Shown here: one piece after another, positions 21,609 through 24,015 of the stretch | Layout: each line of letters starts with the position of its first letter | Numbering within the stretch: the stretch's first letter is position 1 | Origin: Stephanodiscus triporus | Lineage: Eukaryota > Bacillariophyta > Thalassiosirophyceae > Thalassiosirales > Thalassiosiraceae | NCBI GenBank assembly: GCA_036939755.1 | Contig: JALLAZ010000554.1 | Span: 1-24,015 of the forward strand | Reading direction: 5' to 3' | DNA: 24,015 nt | Notes under the pieces: generated by a model | Seen by the model: the letters and a program-made list of their open reading frames with translations, nothing else | The model's database searches: none | Told to the model about the DNA's origin: nothing | Translations under genes and position numbers: made by a program

Positions 21609-22406
21609 ATGCCGTTCTTCCGGTCCGGCAGCGCCGAAAACAAATCCAGTCATGCGGAAAATGACAACGTCTCGACCCTAGGCGATCCCACCGCGTTCAG
21701 GAACGACGATGGCCCCCCCTCTACGCTCCCGTTGTCATCGCCGTCCTCGTCGGTGACCTCGCCGGACGCCAACCCCCCGGGACCGTCGTCTCGCGGCGGG
21801 ATGACGAGGCGGGAGGTCGACGCGATCATCTCCGAGCCGTGGACGAGGATATTCCCCGAGGCCTTCGGCATACGGAGGACCGTCGAGGACTCGCCGTTCC
21901 GGTGGTGCGTGAGGGAATCGTTCCTCTGGGGCGTCGCCACCGGCACGATGATGGGAATGTGAGTTTCTTCGTCGAAACTTTCGCGGGGGGGGGGGGCGCG
22001 GGCATCTCGCTGACGTAGCCCTCTTTCTCTCTCTCGCAATTCCTTTAATAGGCATCGGCTGCGCATGGGATCCAAGGGCCTTTTCGCGGGCAAGGTCGCA
22101 TTTTCGACTACCGTACTCGTCGTGTTTCCGAGCTACTACTTCTGCTATCGCAAGCGCGAACACCAGGAGCGCGTGATAGAGCTCATGATGGCGGTGAACG
22201 ACTTCCGCCCGGGCGAGGAAATGCCCGAGACAATACCCCTGGATGCGGACCATCCATTCTTGGACGTCAGAGATAAGGTCGATGGATCGGGGGGCGAGAG
22301 GGATTTGCAGAAAGAGTTCGTCGCACGGTTGAAAGAGAAGAAGGATTGGCAGGAGCCTCACCAAACCCAAGATGCAGATGAAGTGTTCAGAGAAGTGAAG
22401 AAATGA
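21609..22406 (+). CDS. COX20: COX20-like cytochrome c oxidase assembly protein, two exons
   Basis: Exons 21609-21958 and 22052-22406, separated by a 93-nt GTGAGT...ATAG intron in phase 2, give 234 residues. COX20 is a mitochondrial inner-membrane chaperone that guides newly made COX2 during complex IV assembly. The core at about residues 80-165 has the family layout: a VEDSPFRWCVRESFLWG segment (compare VENTPCARHSILYGS in animals), helix 1 with GVATGTMMGMHRLRM, a short loop, helix 2 with TVLVVFPSYYFCYRKRE, then a charged helix. The animal protein is about 118 residues. Here the extra length is a Ser/Pro/Asp-rich N-terminus (about 75 residues) and an acidic-basic C-terminus. The start at 21609 is the first in-frame ATG. 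The assignment rests on motif layout, so a distant relative is possible. Confidence 0.72.
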
Positions 22407-22636
22407 TGGCGCTGACTATAGAGAGAGAAAGTTATAAAAAAACACCAATATACATTCGTTGATTATCCTAGGTGAGCTTCATGTTTTCACCAGTCGAAGC
22501 TGAGGTGCATCAAGCCTCGCTTGCAGTCCCGGGTCAGCTTTGTACAACCTCTTTATGTGCGTACTTGACGTTAGGACAGAATTGATCGAGTCTGTTGTCT
22601 TCATGAATCTTCACGTTGATATGACCGGTTGTATTC

Positions 22637-22675
22637 CTGGAGGTCTTCGATTATATCTCACCAAACGACCTCCAG
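22637..22675. repeat. Inverted repeat / potential hairpin
   Basis: CTGGAGGTC at 22637-22645 is perfectly complementary to GACCTCCAG at 22667-22675, leaving a 21-nt loop. It lies about 230 nt past the COX20-like stop, with no U-tract after it. It could be a transposon end relic or chance. Confidence 0.5.
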
Positions 22676-22727
22676 ACATAATCCAATTAAATTCAATCGC
22701 ATCAAAAGCCGTAATACGCTCGTTGCA

Positions 22728-22980
22728 TTTTGTTGTTCGTTGGCTCCGGAGAGACACCTCCACAAATTTTCAGTGACAATTTGAGTGTGCTGTTGTGTGT
22801 TCACGCATGCTGAAATTATCATTGGTACGACTAATTAGCGTATGCTTTTATCTCGAAAGTGGTAATTTTTTGTTGTTCGTTGGCTCCAGAGAGACACTTC
22901 CGCATATTTTCATGAGTGTGCTATTCAAGATGAAACTTTCATAGGTATCGTACTTATTTTTTATGCTTTACCCCGAGCAG
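22728..22980 (+). repeat. Two-copy tandem repeat, unit about 140 nt
   Basis: Positions 22728-22772 and 22868-22912 match at about 41 of 45 bases (shared core TTGTTCGTTGGCTCC then GAGAGACAC), exactly 140 nt apart. Similarity continues more weakly: GAGTGTGCT, a TATGCTTTA-like block and a final C-GAG-AG block recur in order. The second copy is slightly shorter. Confidence 0.75.
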
Positions 22981-22994
22981 CAGTCCTCTCAACT

Positions 22995-23155
22995 TAATTG
23001 CAATCAATTTTTTACCTCAATGCAATTAATTGCTATTGCTGAATAGAATATCTTGCAACTTGCAATTATTAAATATTGCATCCTCAATATTTCAATTCTT
23101 AATAATTGCAACCTTCTGTATGCAATTAATTGCAACCTTCATGCAATTAATTGAC
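22995..23155. repeat. Cluster of TGCAATTAATTGCA palindromes
   Basis: The 14-nt perfect palindrome occurs complete at 23121-23134 and nearly complete at 23021-23033 and 23142-23153. Partial versions (TTGCAACTTGCAATTATT, AATAATTGCAACC) lie between. It looks like an expanded AT-rich microsatellite-like array. Confidence 0.75.
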
Positions 23156-23225
23156 CTATGTGAACTCATCAACAAACAAAGTACACAGTGCACACATTCA
23201 TTTTTTCCACACTTTGCTTCTTCTC

Positions 23226-24015
23226 CTAATGATCAACGTCATCCTCATCCTCATCCATATCTGCTCTCTCCTCATCCTGCTCATCGACCACCTGTTGTAA
23301 TTTCTTTTTCAACCTCTCTCCTTTCTTGTCATCTTTGACTGCAAGACGTGATATCTGCACTGTCCTAATGTTCCAGAGGGTCTGATTTGCATGGAGAAAC
23401 AAGAGGGCTTCAGATAGTATAGGTGCCATTGATGAGCGGGTTGATGTCAAAACATACCGAGCCCCCAACCACAAGCACTCCACTTCTGCAGCACTTCCAA
23501 TCACATGGTCAAAACACGAATCATTTTTGTTAATTCCTTCACTGATTTCATTGGCCTTATGTTTTCCACCACCAGCAGCACCCGGTTCAAATAGATTACA
23601 ACAAGATCTGCAAGCATTGCATTTGCTGGCGCCTCTTTTGTGGTAGCTGTAGGTATCAACTTGTCAATGGCTCTTTTCTCAGTAAGAGTGAGGGGGCCAC
23701 TCTGTCTCCTCTGTATCTAACAGACTGTGCTGACAAATGCCTTATCCTGCCGCTTCTTCGAATCTTCCCGAAAGAGTTCTGATACCAGTGACTATCATCA
23801 TTTACTCTTCCATCCTCAGCATGGCCACTCAGCCACATGTTTCACTGCTGGCACTGACTCAACTTTGCAATTCTCATCTGCAGGTTTAATCCAATCTTAA
23901 TGATATCATCACTACCATAGCTGTAGTTTTCTTTGGTGCCTTAATGAAATTGCATGAGCAGCCATAATGTGGTGGGGACACATCCATATGCACATCCACA
24001 GCATATAAAGGTTGT
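23226..24015 (-). pseudogene. Decayed hAT-like transposase, C-terminal part, runs off right edge
   Basis: The minus-strand frame 23504-23226 reads ...GSAAEVECLWLGARYVLTSTRSSMAP.LSEALLFLHANQTLWN. This resembles the hAT dimerisation region (SAEVERxFSxAxxxLTxxRxxMxPxxxEALLFLxxNxxLW). An acidic tail follows to the TGA at 23226. The frame extends upstream to about 23680. Between about 23500 and 23700 a second frame reads LTLTEKRAIDKLIPTATTKEAPANAMLADL, which looks like the original coding sequence, so a frameshift separates the two. Further right, several stops and frame changes interrupt short coding-like pieces such as KPADENCKVESVPAVKHVAEW. The transposase would have moved a DNA transposon by cut and paste; this copy is inactive. 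No terminal inverted repeat or 8-nt target duplication was identified. Confidence 0.6.

Larger units (their letters stand above)
22407..23225. other. AT-rich repetitive spacer
   Basis: No gene is supported in this 819-nt gap. It holds an inverted repeat (22637-22675), a 140-nt tandem duplication (about 22728-22980) and a cluster of TGCAATTAATTGCA-type palindromes (about 22995-23155), each listed separately. It lies between the COX20-like gene and a decayed transposase, and some of it may be terminal sequence of that element. Confidence 0.6.

Noticed and set aside
21735..22370. Long minus-strand frame opposite the COX20-like gene
   Set aside because: It spans the COX20 intron, is Arg/Pro/His-rich and has no recognisable domain. 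It is a shadow of the plus-strand coding sequence.
23121..23134. AT-rich palindromes considered as a CRISPR array or replication origin
   Set aside because: There are no uniform spacers and no associated genes. The units vary and overlap, as expected for a degenerate simple repeat in a eukaryotic spacer.

Overview
This window looks like nuclear DNA of a diatom or a close photosynthetic stramenopile. The evidence is short GT-AG introns (about 80-190 nt), two proteins with diatom-style plastid presequences (signal peptide followed by an Ala-Trp or Ala-Tyr ASAFAP-like junction), a Ty1/copia polyprotein of the type common in diatom genomes, ankyrin-type proteins rich in Asp and Arg, and ordinary eukaryotic housekeeping genes on both strands. 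No prokaryotic operon structure is present.

Layout, left to right. Positions 1-3461 hold a Ty1/copia polyprotein (end of integrase, acidic linker, reverse transcriptase, RNase H), open from the left edge. It stops 20 nt before a frame (3482-4321) encoding a SWIM zinc-finger protein that has no start codon. An SLC43-like major-facilitator transporter (4817-6429) follows, broken by one frameshift near 5909. A degenerate second copy of the SWIM gene's 3' end lies downstream of it (6562-6800). Next come a plastid DUF2214-like membrane protein (minus, 6891-7679) and a divergent two-exon ankyrin-type protein (7935-10472). RNA polymerase II subunit RPB3 follows (minus, three exons, 10972-12224), then a divergent three-exon gene for an unrecognised protein predicted to enter the thylakoid lumen by the twin-arginine route (12753-13935). 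A five-exon P4-ATPase lipid flippase occupies 14184-19582 on the minus strand.

The right third is less gene-dense: a frameshifted aldehyde dehydrogenase remnant (19919-20773, minus), a two-exon COX20-like cytochrome oxidase assembly factor (21609-22406), an AT-rich repetitive spacer, and a decayed hAT-like transposase running off the right edge.

The genes do not form one pathway; they are unrelated housekeeping and organelle genes between transposon remnants. I reconstructed splice sites by hand for the ankyrin, RPB3, lumenal, P4-ATPase and COX20-like genes; in each, GT-AG junctions restore one frame. I did not find a clear new defence or mobile system. The strongest leads are the unrecognised lumenal Tat protein, the large insert in the flippase, the duplicated SWIM tails around the broken transporter, and TCGTAC/GTACGA clusters upstream of two organelle-protein genes.
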